Origin: Io17-Chloro-G2 sp965226915
GTDB lineage: Bacteria; Chloroflexota; Dehalococcoidia; Lucifugimonadales; UBA3495
NCBI GenBank assembly: GCA_965226915.1
Contig: CBDDEJ010000008.1
Span: 310,001-374,000 of the forward strand
Length of the DNA: 64,000 nucleotides
Reading direction: 5' to 3'
Shown here: positions 1-8,928 of the stretch, in pieces
Numbering within the stretch: the stretch's first letter is position 1
Layout of the letters: each line of letters starts with the position of its first letter
Position numbers and translations under genes: made by a program
Notes under the pieces: generated by a model
Told to the model about the DNA's origin: nothing
Database searches by the model: none
What the model saw: only the letters and a program-made list of their open reading frames with translations

Positions 1-2
1 AT

Positions 3-134
3 CTCGGCGAAGCGGTCAGACAGCGGAAACACGCCGACCTGACGGTCGAGCCAGAGCTCCTGGCCCACATCTCACCCCTTGGGTGGGCCCACATCCTGCT
101 CACTGGCGAATACCGGTGGCCAAAACGCCGATAG
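3..134 (+). pseudogene. Tn3-family transposase, C-terminal fragment
   Basis: The first 43 codons of the window read as the extreme C-terminus of a Tn3-type TnpA. The segment LLAHISPLGWAHILLTGEYR matches the family's conserved 'L-SPLgweHInltG-Y' tail, and the frame ends at a TAG. The rest of the gene, if present, lies outside the window. A Tn3-like terminal inverted repeat follows 4 bp after the stop, as expected for the tnpA end of such an element. Whether the element is complete cannot be judged. Confidence 0.7.
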
Positions 135-138
135 CGGA

Positions 139-159
139 CTTAGCGTACGATCCTGCCCC
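139..159. repeat. Tn3-like terminal inverted repeat
   Basis: Read on the minus strand this begins GGGG and ends TACGCTAAG, the outer and inner signatures of Tn3-family 38-bp ends. It sits between the tnpA stop and the truncated NERD-like gene, so it marks the transposon edge. The stretch examined is shorter than a full 38-bp end. Confidence 0.55.
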
Positions 160-625
160 TTACCGGAGTCGACCCGAGGTTGTCGGGGGATCCCCAGTGG
201 ACCGCGACGTTCCTGGCCGCGGCCAAGGCCTCGATCTCCGCGTCCGGCTCCATGTCCGGCAGGACCAGGACCGGGATCACGAAGGTCTTGTGCCGGAGCT
301 GCTCCTGGACCAAGTCATGGATGGCCATGGCGGCGTCCCACGTCCCGGGGATCGGCGATTCCTTCCGGATCTGGCCCCGGTCGGTGACCAGGCGCCACTC
401 GCCGTCAATCATGATGTACCTGCCACCCTTGGTCTGGATCCCGAAGGTTCCGACGTCCAGGATCCAGACCGCGAAGTCCAGCTGGGGAGCTGAGCTCAAG
501 GGTTTGACCTCGTACAGGGCTAGCCCGTCGAGTTCCGAGGCTTCCAGGGTCTCGTAGATCAGCTTCTCCGCCCGCCGCGTCGGCGTGGCCTCACGGCAGG
601 TCGGGAAGGGTGGGTAAATTTTCAT
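140..625 (-). pseudogene. NERD-like nuclease-related protein, truncated copy
   Basis: The N-terminal ~150 residues are almost identical to the intact 225-aa protein at 35915. After WGSPDN the frame leaves homology and reads GSTPVRGRIVR into the Tn3 end, so the last ~75 residues are lost. The start is placed at MKIYPPF, where the paralogue has AAGGAGAC 5 bp upstream; the same Shine-Dalgarno is present here. The truncation coincides with the Tn3 terminal repeat, so transposon insertion or deletion is the likely cause. Confidence 0.75.
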
Positions 626-1232
626 TCGTGTCTCCTTGCGCAATTTTGACCCCTGCGGACGGCGGCCGAGGTCCTGCGACAGGGGCCGCCGGACGGAGCT
701 GGTGCGGCCGAAAGGCCGGCTACTCAGTGGTCTTCAGGGCCGCACCTGGCGGTGGGCGTCGGTAATGGCAGTGGGGATGGCGGTGGCCACCATGGGGCGT
801 GATGATGCAGCGGCGGGCGAGGAATGCGCTGGCAGTGATGAGTTGCCGGATGAGGCTTGGCGGGAGATAACGGTGGCGGAGGGATCCCAGGGGCCGAGGA
901 GCTATATGTTCAGCGCCCAGCGGGTACGGGTAACCCGCAAGGGCAAGCCTGGCGAGGGGGCATGGGCTGTCTACCGCCGGAACCTGGACGGCAGCGAGCC
1001 CCGCTACTACCTGTCCAACGCTCCCGAAGACACAATGTTGGAGACTCTGGCGTACGTGGGCGGTTCCAGGTGGCGCATTGAATCGGAGTTCGAGACGGAA
1101 AAGGGTGACGTGGGGCTGGACGAATACGAGACCCGAAGTTGGGCTGGCTGGCATCACCACATAGCCATGTGCCTGCTGGGCTTGCAGCAGGATTGGGGGA
1201 AAAAGATGCCCCGGATCACCCGTCCCCAGGCT
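178..1232. repeat. Left arm of 1.05-kb inverted duplication
   Basis: This segment (NERD-like gene plus IS701 fragment) is repeated in opposite orientation at about 35295-36362; coordinates in the two arms sum to about 36539-36540 throughout. The arms are nearly identical in sequence. The left arm lacks about 18 bp near 1180, where the right arm has two short GCTGGG repeats, consistent with a slippage deletion. Confidence 0.85.
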
Positions 1233-1241
1233 CCTGGCTAG
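765..1241 (+). pseudogene. IS701-family transposase fragment
   Basis: The frame holds the C-terminal half of an IS701-type DDE transposase. Recognisable blocks are RRNLDGSEPRYYLSNAPEDT, YVGGSRWRIESEFE and the characteristic YETRSWAGWHHHIAMCLL. The N-terminal half with the first catalytic Asp residues is missing. Compared with the right-arm copy (35085-35774) it has lost six codons after CLLG and ends early with MPRITRPQAPG. Not functional as seen. Confidence 0.8.
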
Positions 1242-1262
1242 TCCACCTCAGGAGCATCGGGA

Positions 1263-1490
1263 TTGGTTACGGTTACGGGGTCGCAAAAGAGGTTCCCAAG
1301 GGGGAGACTTGGGCGTAGACCAGCGGTTTGGGGATTTTAGGCTTGGCAGGACGGTGGTTGCTATATGAAAACGGGGAATTTGAGCGAATCAGGCCGCATT
1401 TGATGCCCTTGGAATGCGGGATTATATTTGACGGTATCCCAGAAGGAGCTATATCCAGGAAAGTTGGTTTGATCTGGGGAATCCCGGTTT
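1263..1490. repeat. Diverged non-coding repeat, copy A
   Basis: This ~230-bp AT-richer segment has no convincing ORF but aligns end to end with 47622-47848. Shared landmarks in the same order are 'ttacggggtcg', 'gggagac..ttgggc', 'ttgag(c/t)gaatc', 'tat(a/t)tt..atccca' and a terminal 'gtttgatctg.g.aatcccg'. Each copy follows a transposase fragment, so it may be the non-coding end of a mobile element; its identity is unknown. Confidence 0.5.
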
Positions 1491-1715
1491 ACAGCCCTGG
1501 CCCTTGACGGATATGGACTTCGTGACCTTATGCTCACTCGTCCGCCCAGACCTGCCTCTTATCCGGTTCCTGTTCGTCGAGTCGCCACATTGCTCCACGC
1601 TTCCTTCAGACACCGCCTCGCAACGATGCCCTTGCGCTTCGCTAACCCTTCTCCTCCGTCAGGATGGGTAGAGGACTTTCACCTCCAAGCTGCCGTTCAT
1701 GCCCGGCACACATAA

Positions 1716-1744
1716 AAAAGCCCCGGCTAGAAACCGGGGCTTTT
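1716..1744. terminator. Bidirectional rho-independent terminator
   Basis: An 11-bp perfect stem (AAAAGCCCCGG / CCGGGGCTTTT) with a 7-base loop, with T-rich flanks on both strands. It could end transcription from either side. The surrounding 1491-2013 contains no gene I can support. Confidence 0.7.
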
Positions 1745-2013
1745 GATCGGATTCACCCTGGGCAAAAAAAGAGCCCCAACGACTTTTTTTGTTGAGACTG
1801 CCAGACATTATACCATAAAAGCTATACGACATGCAATACTTTACGCCCAGATTAACAGTTTCAATATTTTTCGGCCTTTGGCCGTAACCATGCCGTCGGG
1901 CGGCCCCATCCTGGAGTTCTTCCAACGGGTAACGACCTATCCTCCCCAACGCGCTGGCCGGTGGTCCCCGCGTCAAGCAATTGACATAGGTAGGCCCTCG
2001 CGGGCTTTCCCTG

Positions 2014-2469
2014 TTAGAAGGAGATCACAAAATGGGGATATACTTTTTCCTTACCCAAACAACAACATTTATATTTGGCTCCCGAACTGCAAGGACACCG
2101 TTCATTGCGCCCTATTCCCTTGAAGTCCGGATGGAATTGCCTGCGTTCCTCCCTGTAGTAGCTCCAGCGGCGCCGCCTGAGGGTTTTGGTGGTCGCGATC
2201 CGTTCACCCAGGCCGATGCGGGCTGTCCAGCGGGCCAGGTTGTGCGCCATCACCTGTACCGCCAGCCAGGCGCCGTTGGCGGCGAAGCGCCCCGAGGGCA
2301 TGTGGTTCAGCCCGACGCCGTACTTGAGGTCGCGTATCGCATTCTCGATCTCGGCGTGGCGGCGATGATCAGCCTCCAGTTCCAGCATCTCCCCATCCCG
2401 ATCGGTGATGAAGCCGTGATAGCTGTAGGTGGCGAAGAGGGCGAGCTGGGAACCGGGCGTGGGCTTCAC
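2014..2469 (-). pseudogene. IS1380-family transposase fragment fused to a SEC-C tail
   Basis: Residues ~1-110 match the C-terminal part of IS1380-type transposases (LFATYSYHGFITDRDGEMLE, HAEIENAIRDLKYGVGLNHM, QVMAHNLARWTARIGLG), including the glutamate-bearing helix of the DDE fold. After KTLRRR the family sequence stops and the frame runs into a SEC-C metal-binding motif, IGRNERCPCSSGAKYKCCC, near the stop. SEC-C is normally a separate C-terminal Zn module, so this is a chance in-frame junction of two truncated genes. Upstream transposase domains are absent. Confidence 0.75.
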
Positions 2470-2560
2470 CCGCCGCCCGGATGAAGGCCAGACGTCCCCA
2501 CCGGGTGCCGCTGCCCGGGAGGGCTATGGAGACTTATTATCCCAACAATGGGGGTGTGAG

Positions 2561-2782
2561 TTGGAGCCGGTTAGACTTCTTCTGGCGGATGACCATACCC
2601 TTTTCCGAAAGGGGGTCCGGACATTGCTGGAGCAGATGCCAGACATTGAAGTAGTAGGGGAGGCGGCCAATGGTCAGGAAGTGGTGTCCCGGGCCCGGGA
2701 GCTGGTGCCGGATGTCATATTGATGGACATCCGGGTGCCCGAAATCAATGGGATCGAGGCGACCCGCTTCAGCAACAAGTGA
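2561..2782 (+). pseudogene. NarL/LuxR-type response regulator, receiver fragment
   Basis: From a possible TTG start the frame reads LEPVRLLLADDHTLFRKG, a typical receiver domain start with the acidic pair, then PDVILMDIRVPEINGIEAT with the phospho-acceptor Asp. It breaks off at ATRFSNK and stops. The last strands of the receiver and the whole HTH output domain are missing, so this is a gene remnant. No sensor kinase remains nearby. Confidence 0.75.
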
Positions 2783-3020
2783 CAGCTTCATCCTTGCTTG
2801 CTGATCTGGAGAGACAGTTGGAAAGTTCGATTCAGAATCTTCCAATGTTAACCTTATGAGGAGGAAAAGGCAGCTCGTTGGCTTCGGTCCTTTTTGTATC
2901 ATACTGTTCAGAGTTATCAGAGCTTGTGGGGTCAAGAAGATCCTGAATAGTATGGATCTTATCCCAGTCCATGATGCCCTCTCTCTTGAATGGGTCTTGT
3001 GTCGAGTAGATAATCCCCGT

Positions 3021-3212
3021 CCAATAACGTCAAGAGTCAAGGGATACCCCTTTGAAGTACTCCTCCCCGCGACAAGCAGCGTCTCGGGAGTTGTGCTGGC
3101 CGACCAGGTCAAGAGCCTGGACTGGCGGGCGAGACGCGCCCGTTTCGAGAGCCATGCCCCACGCCAGGTTGTTGGAGAGGCGCTGGAGCAGATCAGTGTG
3201 CTCTTGGAGTGA
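3021..3212 (+). pseudogene. mazF: MazF/PemK toxin, C-terminal fragment
   Basis: The frame PITSRVKGYPFEVLLP, then SGVVLADQVKSLDWRARRA and a final helix ending in LEQISVLLE match the C-terminal two thirds of MazF/PemK mRNA interferases. The conserved N-terminal strand with the catalytic region is absent; upstream residues in the same frame do not resemble the family. No MazE antitoxin is seen. It lies 30 bp before the restriction-methylase start. Confidence 0.7.
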
Positions 3213-3241
3213 TGGCATGAAACCGGAGGTTAGGAGCTGAC

Positions 3242-6200
3242 ATGCCCGGCAATCTGTTCACGAACTACTTCCTGACCGAAGGCATAAAGGCGACCGCCGA
3301 GTGGCGCACGTCCATCTCGGACTCGACGGCATTTGCGGCATTTCGGAATGGCGTTTGTCAACGCTACGACGCGCTGAGCGGCTCCGAAGGCCCCAACGAG
3401 GCCGTCACCGAGCAGGAGCTGATTCGCCCGGTACTGGACCTCTTGGGATGGGCCGACTACCTTCCCCAGCAGGGGACAACCCGCAACGAGGACATACCCG
3501 ACTATCTCCTCTTCACCGATGCCGCATCCAAGGAGCGCGCCGCCGGGAGAGCCAACTCTGAGGAACGATTCCGGGATGCCATCGTGGTGGAGGAGAGCAA
3601 GCGGTTCGGTCTCTCCCTCGATGCCCGCGACAGGGACACCGGACGCCAATCCAGGACGCCCCACGGCCAAATTCTCCGATACCTCTCGACGGCTGACATC
3701 GAGTCGGAGAGCCGAATCCGGTGGGGGTTCCTGACCAACGGCGGCTTGTGGCGTCTCTATGACTACCGCGCCCGCCCACGCGCCACCGGCTACTTCGAGG
3801 CCGACCTCGGAGAGATGCTGGGGTCCGGCGGCGAGGACGGGCTCCGCCTCTTCTACCTGCTGTTCCGCCGCGATTCCTTCACCCCGCAGCAGGGGGCCAC
3901 GACCAGCTTCCTGGAAGCGGCGCTAGCCCAGGGGAGGCGGTACGAGGAGAAGGTGGCCCAGGACCTGTCCAGCGTCGTATTCGAGAGGGTCTTTCCCAAG
4001 CTGGTGCAAGCCCTGGCCGACGGCACCGGCGAAGATCTGTCCCGTGTCCGTCACGCAGCCCTCATCCTTCTCTACCGGCTGCTCTTCGTGCTCTACGCCG
4101 AGGACCGGGGACTGCTCCCGGTGAACGACCCGCGATACGAGGACTACGGTTTGCGGAAGCCGGTCCGCGACCACGTGGCGCACAGGATGCAAGGCAGCGC
4201 CGTCTTCTCCGCCAGCGCCTCCAGCTACTACGACCACCTGATGACGCTGTTCCGCCAAATCGACGAGGGCGACGAGGGCGACGAGTCCATCGGTCTGCCG
4301 CCCTACAACGGCGGCCTGTTTGCATCCGAAGCCGCCCCGTTGCTCAAGACGGCCCGCCTTACGGACAAGATCGTCGGCGACATCATCTACGACCTGAGCC
4401 ATACGGAGACTGAGGGCACACGCCACTTCGTCAACTACCGTGACATGTCCGTGCAGCAGCTTGGCTCCATCTACGAGAGGCTCTTGGAACGTGAGCCTGT
4501 CCGGGACGACAATGGCGGGATCGTAGTGCGTCCCAACAGCTATGCCCGCAAGGACAGCGGCAGCTTCTTCACGCCTCAAGAGCTCGTCGACCTGATCGTT
4601 GACCGGACTCTGAAGCCGCTGGCCGAAGAGCGCCTGAAGGCGTTCGAGGACAAGTCGGAGGACTTGAGGAGCGACCACCGTGCCATCGCCGAGCGACATG
4701 CCGAGTTGCTTGCGCTGGACCCGGCCGAAGCCGTACTCGACCTGAAGGTGCTGGACCCGGCGATGGGAAGCGGTCACTTTCTGGTCACCGCCGTTGACTT
4801 CCTATCGGACTACATTGCGGAGGTAGCGGAGTACGCGCCGGCGGTGCCGGAGTGGCTGGACGGCGAGTACTCATCCCCGCTTGTGGAACGGGTGGCGGCA
4901 ATTCGGCGGGACATCCTCCAGCGAGCCCAAGCGTCGGATTGGGTCATGGACGAGGCCCAGTTGACCGACCAATCCATCATCCGGCGGATGGTGCTGAAAC
5001 GCTGCATCTACGGCGTGGACAAGAACCCGCTCACCGTCGAGCTCGCCAAGGTGTCGCTGTGGCTGCACAGCTTCACGGTCGGGGCGCCGCTGTCGTTCTT
5101 GGACCACCACCTCCGCTGCGGCGACTCCCTGGTCGGTCTCCGTGTTCCGGAGGCCACGGCTCAGTTGAACCGGCTTGGGGGGCTGTTCGCAAGCTCCGCC
5201 ATAGCCGGCGCGGAGGCCGCCACCAGTGGGATGCAGCGCATAGAGGAGATGTCGGACGCGGACGTTGCGGAGGTGCGGGAGTCGGCCGAGTTGTTCCGTG
5301 GCGTCGAGGACACGACGGCCAACCTTCGAGGTCTGCTCGATTTCCTGTGCGGCCTGCGCTGGCTGACCTCGGACATGAGGGGAAAAGCGCGCGCCGCGGT
5401 CGAGACTCTCCTGGTTGAAACTCTGGGCAGCCGGCCTAACGAGGCGTACAGCCTCCTGTCGCAGGGTCCTGACGCCGTTGGGGATGGAGAGACCGGCGGC
5501 GATGACACTTCCTGGTCAGGGTTCAAAGAGTTGTGGAGCGATGCCCGGTCCGTCGCGGACCGCGAAGGCTTCCTGCATTGGGAGGCGGCCTTCCCCGGCG
5601 TCTGGCAGCGGTGGCAGGAAGAACAGCCGGTTGGCGGCTTCGACGCCGTCATCGGCAACCCGCCGTGGGACCGCATCAAACTCCAAGAGGTGGAGTGGTT
5701 CTCCACGCGCTCACCGGAGCTGGCCCTGGCCCCGACAGCGGCCGCACGGAAAACAGGCATTCAGCAACTGCGCGACAAGGGCGCGCCTCTGGCGGACGAA
5801 TTCGACGCCGCGAAGGAGCGAGCGGATAAGCTGGGCGAGTTGATTCGCGCGTCCGGGAACTATCCCCTGCTGGGCGGCGGCGACATCAACCTCTATTCGC
5901 TGTTCGTCGAGCGCGCCATGGGGTTGATCAAGCCGGACGGATTCGTCGGGCTGCTCACGCCGTCGGGTATCTACGCCGACAAGACCGCTTCCGCCTTCTT
6001 CAAATCCCTTTCCAGTAGCGGACGAGTAGGAGGCCTGTTCGACTTCGAGAACAGGAAGATATTTTTCAAGGATGTCCACGCATCGTTCAAGTTCTGCGCC
6101 CTGATATTCGGCGGTGCGGAACGGCGGTTCGACGAGACCGAGTGCGCCTTCTTCCTACACGATATCGAAACCATCAGCGACCGGAACCGCTGCTTTGCGT

Positions 6201-7288
6201 TGGCCTCCTCGGACTTCGCCCGTGTGAACCCTAACACCGGCACCGCGCCCATATTTCGCACGAGGCGGGACGCGGAGATCACCCGGCGCATCTACGAGCG
6301 GCATCCGGTGCTGGTCGACCGTTCACAGGGCGAAGAGCGCAAAGCGTGGCCCGTCCGATACCACACGATGTTCCATATGACCAACGATTCACACCTGTTT
6401 CGGACGGCGACCCAACTCGATTCGGAGGGTTTCTACCCCGTCCAGGGCAACCGCTGGCGCAGGGGCGATGAGTTGTACCTGCCATTGTATCAGGGCCGAA
6501 TGATTCATCAATTCGACCACCGGGCTAACTCCGTCGTCATAAACCCGGAGAATACCCATAACCCCTACCTGAGTGAGGAGGTGACCGACGAGCAGCACGC
6601 GGATCCGATATTTCTTCCCCAGTCTCAATACTGGATTCCCGCGTCCCAGGTTGCGCCGGTAATCCCGGACGGACGAGGGTACGCTATCGGGTTCAGAGAC
6701 ATTGCCCGTCCGACTGACGCGCGCACGGCGATAGTCGCGCTCGTGCCCTGGGCAGGATACGGCAACACCGTTCCGCTACTCATAGGCGGTGAGGAGGCAT
6801 TGTCAGCCGAACTTGCGGCGACGGCCGCAGCGAACCTCAATTGTCTATGCTTGGACTTCATCGTCAGGCAGAAAGCGCAGGGGACTCATCTGAATTGGTA
6901 CATCGTGGAGCAACTGCCCGTGGTGGCCGACGGCGATTACGACCGGCGGTTCGGCAATACCACTGCCCGCGAGCTTGTCCGGGAACACGTGCTGCGGCTC
7001 ACCTACACCGCCAACGACATGATTCCCTTCGCCAGGGACCTGGGCTACGATGGCCCGCCCTTCATCTGGGACGGCGAGGAACGCCGCCACCTGCGGGCGC
7101 GGCTCGACGCCCTCTACTTCCACCTCTACGGGCTATCCAGAGAGGACGCGGGCTACGTGCTCGACACCTTCCCTATAGTCCAGCGGCAAGACGAAGCCGC
7201 GTTCGGTTCCTACCGCACACGCGATCTCATTCTCGCCTACATGAACGCCTTCGCCGCGGGAGACACCGATACGGTGGTGTCGGTGTAG
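3242..7288 (+). CDS. Type IIG-like (Eco57I class) restriction-modification protein
   Basis: A 1348-aa single-chain enzyme. An N-terminal HsdR-N/PD-(D/E)XK-like domain is suggested by IPDYLLF (~86) and IVVEESKR (~115), followed by the 'HGQILRYL...WGFLTNGGLWRLYDYR' region common to these enzymes. The adenine-methylase core has motif I LDPAMGSGHF (~503) and motif IV NPPW (~806), as in Eco57I and BREX PglX methylases; the C-terminal third is probably target recognition. AGGAG lies 5 bp before the ATG. A Fic gene follows 20 bp after the stop. It probably methylates and cuts DNA alone, because no separate nuclease, PglZ or BrxC genes occur nearby. A solo BREX-like methylase is the alternative. Confidence 0.85.
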   Translation: MPGNLFTNYFLTEGIKATAEWRTSISDSTAFAAFRNGVCQRYDALSGSEGPNEAVTEQELIRPVLDLLGWADYLPQQGTTRNEDIPDYLLFTDAASKERAAGRANSEERFRDAIVVEESKRFGLSLDARDRDTGRQSRTPHGQILRYLSTADIESESRIRWGFLTNGGLWRLYDYRARPRATGYFEADLGEMLGSGGEDGLRLFYLLFRRDSFTPQQGATTSFLEAALAQGRRYEEKVAQDLSSVVFERVFPKLVQALADGTGEDLSRVRHAALILLYRLLFVLYAEDRGLLPVNDPRYEDYGLRKPVRDHVAHRMQGSAVFSASASSYYDHLMTLFRQIDEGDEGDESIGLPPYNGGLFASEAAPLLKTARLTDKIVGDIIYDLSHTETEGTRHFVNYRDMSVQQLGSIYERLLEREPVRDDNGGIVVRPNSYARKDSGSFFTPQELVDLIVDRTLKPLAEERLKAFEDKSEDLRSDHRAIAERHAELLALDPAEAVLDLKVLDPAMGSGHFLVTAVDFLSDYIAEVAEYAPAVPEWLDGEYSSPLVERVAAIRRDILQRAQASDWVMDEAQLTDQSIIRRMVLKRCIYGVDKNPLTVELAKVSLWLHSFTVGAPLSFLDHHLRCGDSLVGLRVPEATAQLNRLGGLFASSAIAGAEAATSGMQRIEEMSDADVAEVRESAELFRGVEDTTANLRGLLDFLCGLRWLTSDMRGKARAAVETLLVETLGSRPNEAYSLLSQGPDAVGDGETGGDDTSWSGFKELWSDARSVADREGFLHWEAAFPGVWQRWQEEQPVGGFDAVIGNPPWDRIKLQEVEWFSTRSPELALAPTAAARKTGIQQLRDKGAPLADEFDAAKERADKLGELIRASGNYPLLGGGDINLYSLFVERAMGLIKPDGFVGLLTPSGIYADKTASAFFKSLSSSGRVGGLFDFENRKIFFKDVHASFKFCALIFGGAERRFDETECAFFLHDIETISDRNRCFALASSDFARVNPNTGTAPIFRTRRDAEITRRIYERHPVLVDRSQGEERKAWPVRYHTMFHMTNDSHLFRTATQLDSEGFYPVQGNRWRRGDELYLPLYQGRMIHQFDHRANSVVINPENTHNPYLSEEVTDEQHADPIFLPQSQYWIPASQVAPVIPDGRGYAIGFRDIARPTDARTAIVALVPWAGYGNTVPLLIGGEEALSAELAATAAANLNCLCLDFIVRQKAQGTHLNWYIVEQLPVVADGDYDRRFGNTTARELVREHVLRLTYTANDMIPFARDLGYDGPPFIWDGEERRHLRARLDALYFHLYGLSREDAGYVLDTFPIVQRQDEAAFGSYRTRDLILAYMNAFAAGDTDTVVSV

Positions 7289-7308
7289 GACAGAATGACG
7301 AAGGCAGT

Positions 7309-8355
7309 ATGAGATTCACTCCGCGCTTCTCCATTACGAACGCAATCGCAGCGGCCCTCACCGAGATTGAGCGCGCCCGCGGGTTCCTCGACGCTGCGAG
7401 TCTGTCGGACGAGTGGATCGACTCTATGCGCTCACGGGCATTCCTTCTCGAAGCGCACCATACGACGCATATCGAGGGGACCCGCCTTACCATTGAGGAG
7501 GCCGCAGACCTTCTGGCGGGCGATGATGTTCCCGGGGCGGACCCGGACGACACGCGCGAACTGCTCAACTACCGCGACGCTTTCGAGTTCGTCAGCACGT
7601 ACCTGAACGATGGCGGTCCAATCACTGAGAGGCTTATCCTTGATATCCACAGGCATCTGGTTTCCGGCGTCAGTGGAGGGTCAGCCGCACCGGGGCAATA
7701 CCGGCGTGTCCAGAACTATGTCGTCAACTCAGCGACCGGCGAAACGATATACACTCCGCCTCCGGTCCGCGACGTGCCTATTCTCATGCGCGAGCTCGTT
7801 AGTTGGCTGAATCGACCTGGCGACATACATCCTGTCATTGCAAGTGGGATCGCCCAATTCCAGTTAGTTCACATTCATCCTTTCCTCGATGGCAACGGCC
7901 GCACGTCAAGGCTCCTCTCGACCTTGTGTCTCTACCGGGCGGGCTACGACTTCAAGCGGCTGTTCACCATCAGCGAATACTACGACCGGGACCGCATGGC
8001 CTTCTACCGGGCTCTCCAGAGCGTACGGCGGACGAACATGGACATGACGGGTTGGATCGAATTCTTCGCCATCGGCCTTGCCACCCAGCTCGCCGAGGTT
8101 AAGCGGCGAGGAGAGTTGGCGATTCAGCAGGACATCCTCGCTCGCCGGCACGACCTGACGGATCGACAGGTGCTCGCCCTTCGTCATGTGCTGGAGTCCG
8201 GGAGAGTTACCATCAACGAGTTCGAGCATCTGTGCCCAGGAATTCAGCGGCGCACGCTCCAACGTGACCTCAGGGGACTGATAGAGAAGGGATTGCTTCT
8301 CCGCCGGGGCAGCACGAACCGCCTCGAATACGTCCTCGCAGATGGAACCGTCTGA
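7309..8355 (+). CDS. Fic-family protein (AMPylase-type) with C-terminal winged helix
   Basis: A 348-aa protein with the complete Fic core HPFLDGNGRTSR at ~190-201 (HxFx(D/E)GNGRxxR). An upstream EGTRLTIEEA segment at ~57 is typical of the Fic N-terminal domain of standalone Fic/DUF4172-like proteins. The last ~70 residues look like a winged helix (TDRQVLALRHVLESGRVTI, then RRTLQRDLRGLIEKGLLLRR). Fic domains transfer AMP, or other phosphate-containing groups, to protein hydroxyls. The ATG chosen follows GAAGG by ~5 bp and lies 20 bp after the restriction-methylase stop, so the two are probably co-transcribed. The target is unknown. Confidence 0.9.
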   Translation: MRFTPRFSITNAIAAALTEIERARGFLDAASLSDEWIDSMRSRAFLLEAHHTTHIEGTRLTIEEAADLLAGDDVPGADPDDTRELLNYRDAFEFVSTYLNDGGPITERLILDIHRHLVSGVSGGSAAPGQYRRVQNYVVNSATGETIYTPPPVRDVPILMRELVSWLNRPGDIHPVIASGIAQFQLVHIHPFLDGNGRTSRLLSTLCLYRAGYDFKRLFTISEYYDRDRMAFYRALQSVRRTNMDMTGWIEFFAIGLATQLAEVKRRGELAIQQDILARRHDLTDRQVLALRHVLESGRVTINEFEHLCPGIQRRTLQRDLRGLIEKGLLLRRGSTNRLEYVLADGTV

Positions 8356-8399
8356 TCTTGCGACAAACTCGTGCCAAAACTTGCGACAGACTCACGACA

Positions 8400-8888
8400 C
8401 TACTTGCGACTTGGGCGCAGGGCGTTTACTTTGTTTGCGTGAGCGATCAGCCATCCATCTAAGGCTAACAACATAGCGAACAGACACCCAGGTAGTGGTT
8501 CACGCTCTGGACTCTTGTTCCGGGCCTGTTCGTACTCCCAGCGGTCTTTGTGTGTGTCGCCAGCTTGGGCCGCGGGTGTTTCCTGATGGGCGCTGTTGCC
8601 GTTGGGCTGGGGGACGCGGTGTTCCGGCTTCTGGAGGACCGTTGGTCCCGACGGTCGGGTTTTTGGTGCAGTATTCTTGCCGGGACCGGCTGCTTTGGAG
8701 CTGAGCTCACCGGCCTCGAACCGGACCGTGGTCCCTTCCCCCGCAACCGCTTCCAGGGCTCGCGTTATGTCGCCGAATACCCTGCGTTCCAGCCACGTGG
8801 CCACGAAACTCCCGTGCACAGCCACCACGAGGCGCCGCTGTCCGTCTGAGACATCCCATGCGTATCCCACCGACTCAGTTTCAGCCAT
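8400..8888 (-). CDS. Stand-alone DnaA N-terminal-domain-like protein
   Basis: A 162-aa protein. Residues ~1-60 (WDVSDGQRRLVVAVHGSF, ATWLERRVFGDITRALEAV, TVRFEAG) resemble DnaA domain I, the helicase/DiaA-interacting module. There is no AAA+ domain and no domain IV; instead a proline/glutamine-rich, probably disordered tail of ~100 residues follows. The start is chosen because AGGAGG precedes the ATG by 6 bp; a longer frame upstream has no such site. Genes on either side (HsdR-N, recombinase) are mobile-element types, so it may act in replication or copy control of an element. Assignment rests on pattern similarity only. Confidence 0.6.
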   Translation of the reverse strand: MAETESVGYAWDVSDGQRRLVVAVHGSFVATWLERRVFGDITRALEAVAGEGTTVRFEAGELSSKAAGPGKNTAPKTRPSGPTVLQKPEHRVPQPNGNSAHQETPAAQAGDTHKDRWEYEQARNKSPEREPLPGCLFAMLLALDGWLIAHANKVNALRPSRK

Positions 8889-8928
8889 CGATGCCTCCTG
8901 GTTAACGTAATCGGGGTTGTCCGAACCA

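Noticed and set aside
1530..1715. 61-codon plus-strand ORF ending before the terminator
   Set aside because: Its sequence looks like translated non-coding element-end DNA and lacks a ribosome-binding site.
6841..7308. N-terminal extension of the Fic gene overlapping the restriction-methylase
   Set aside because: The frame is open by chance inside the upstream gene. The ATG at 7309 begins exactly where Fic homology starts.
3242..8355. BREX or DISARM system
   Set aside because: The methylase resembles PglX, but no pglZ, brxA/B/C/L, drmA/B/C or helicase partner lies nearby. A type IIG enzyme plus Fic explains what is seen.
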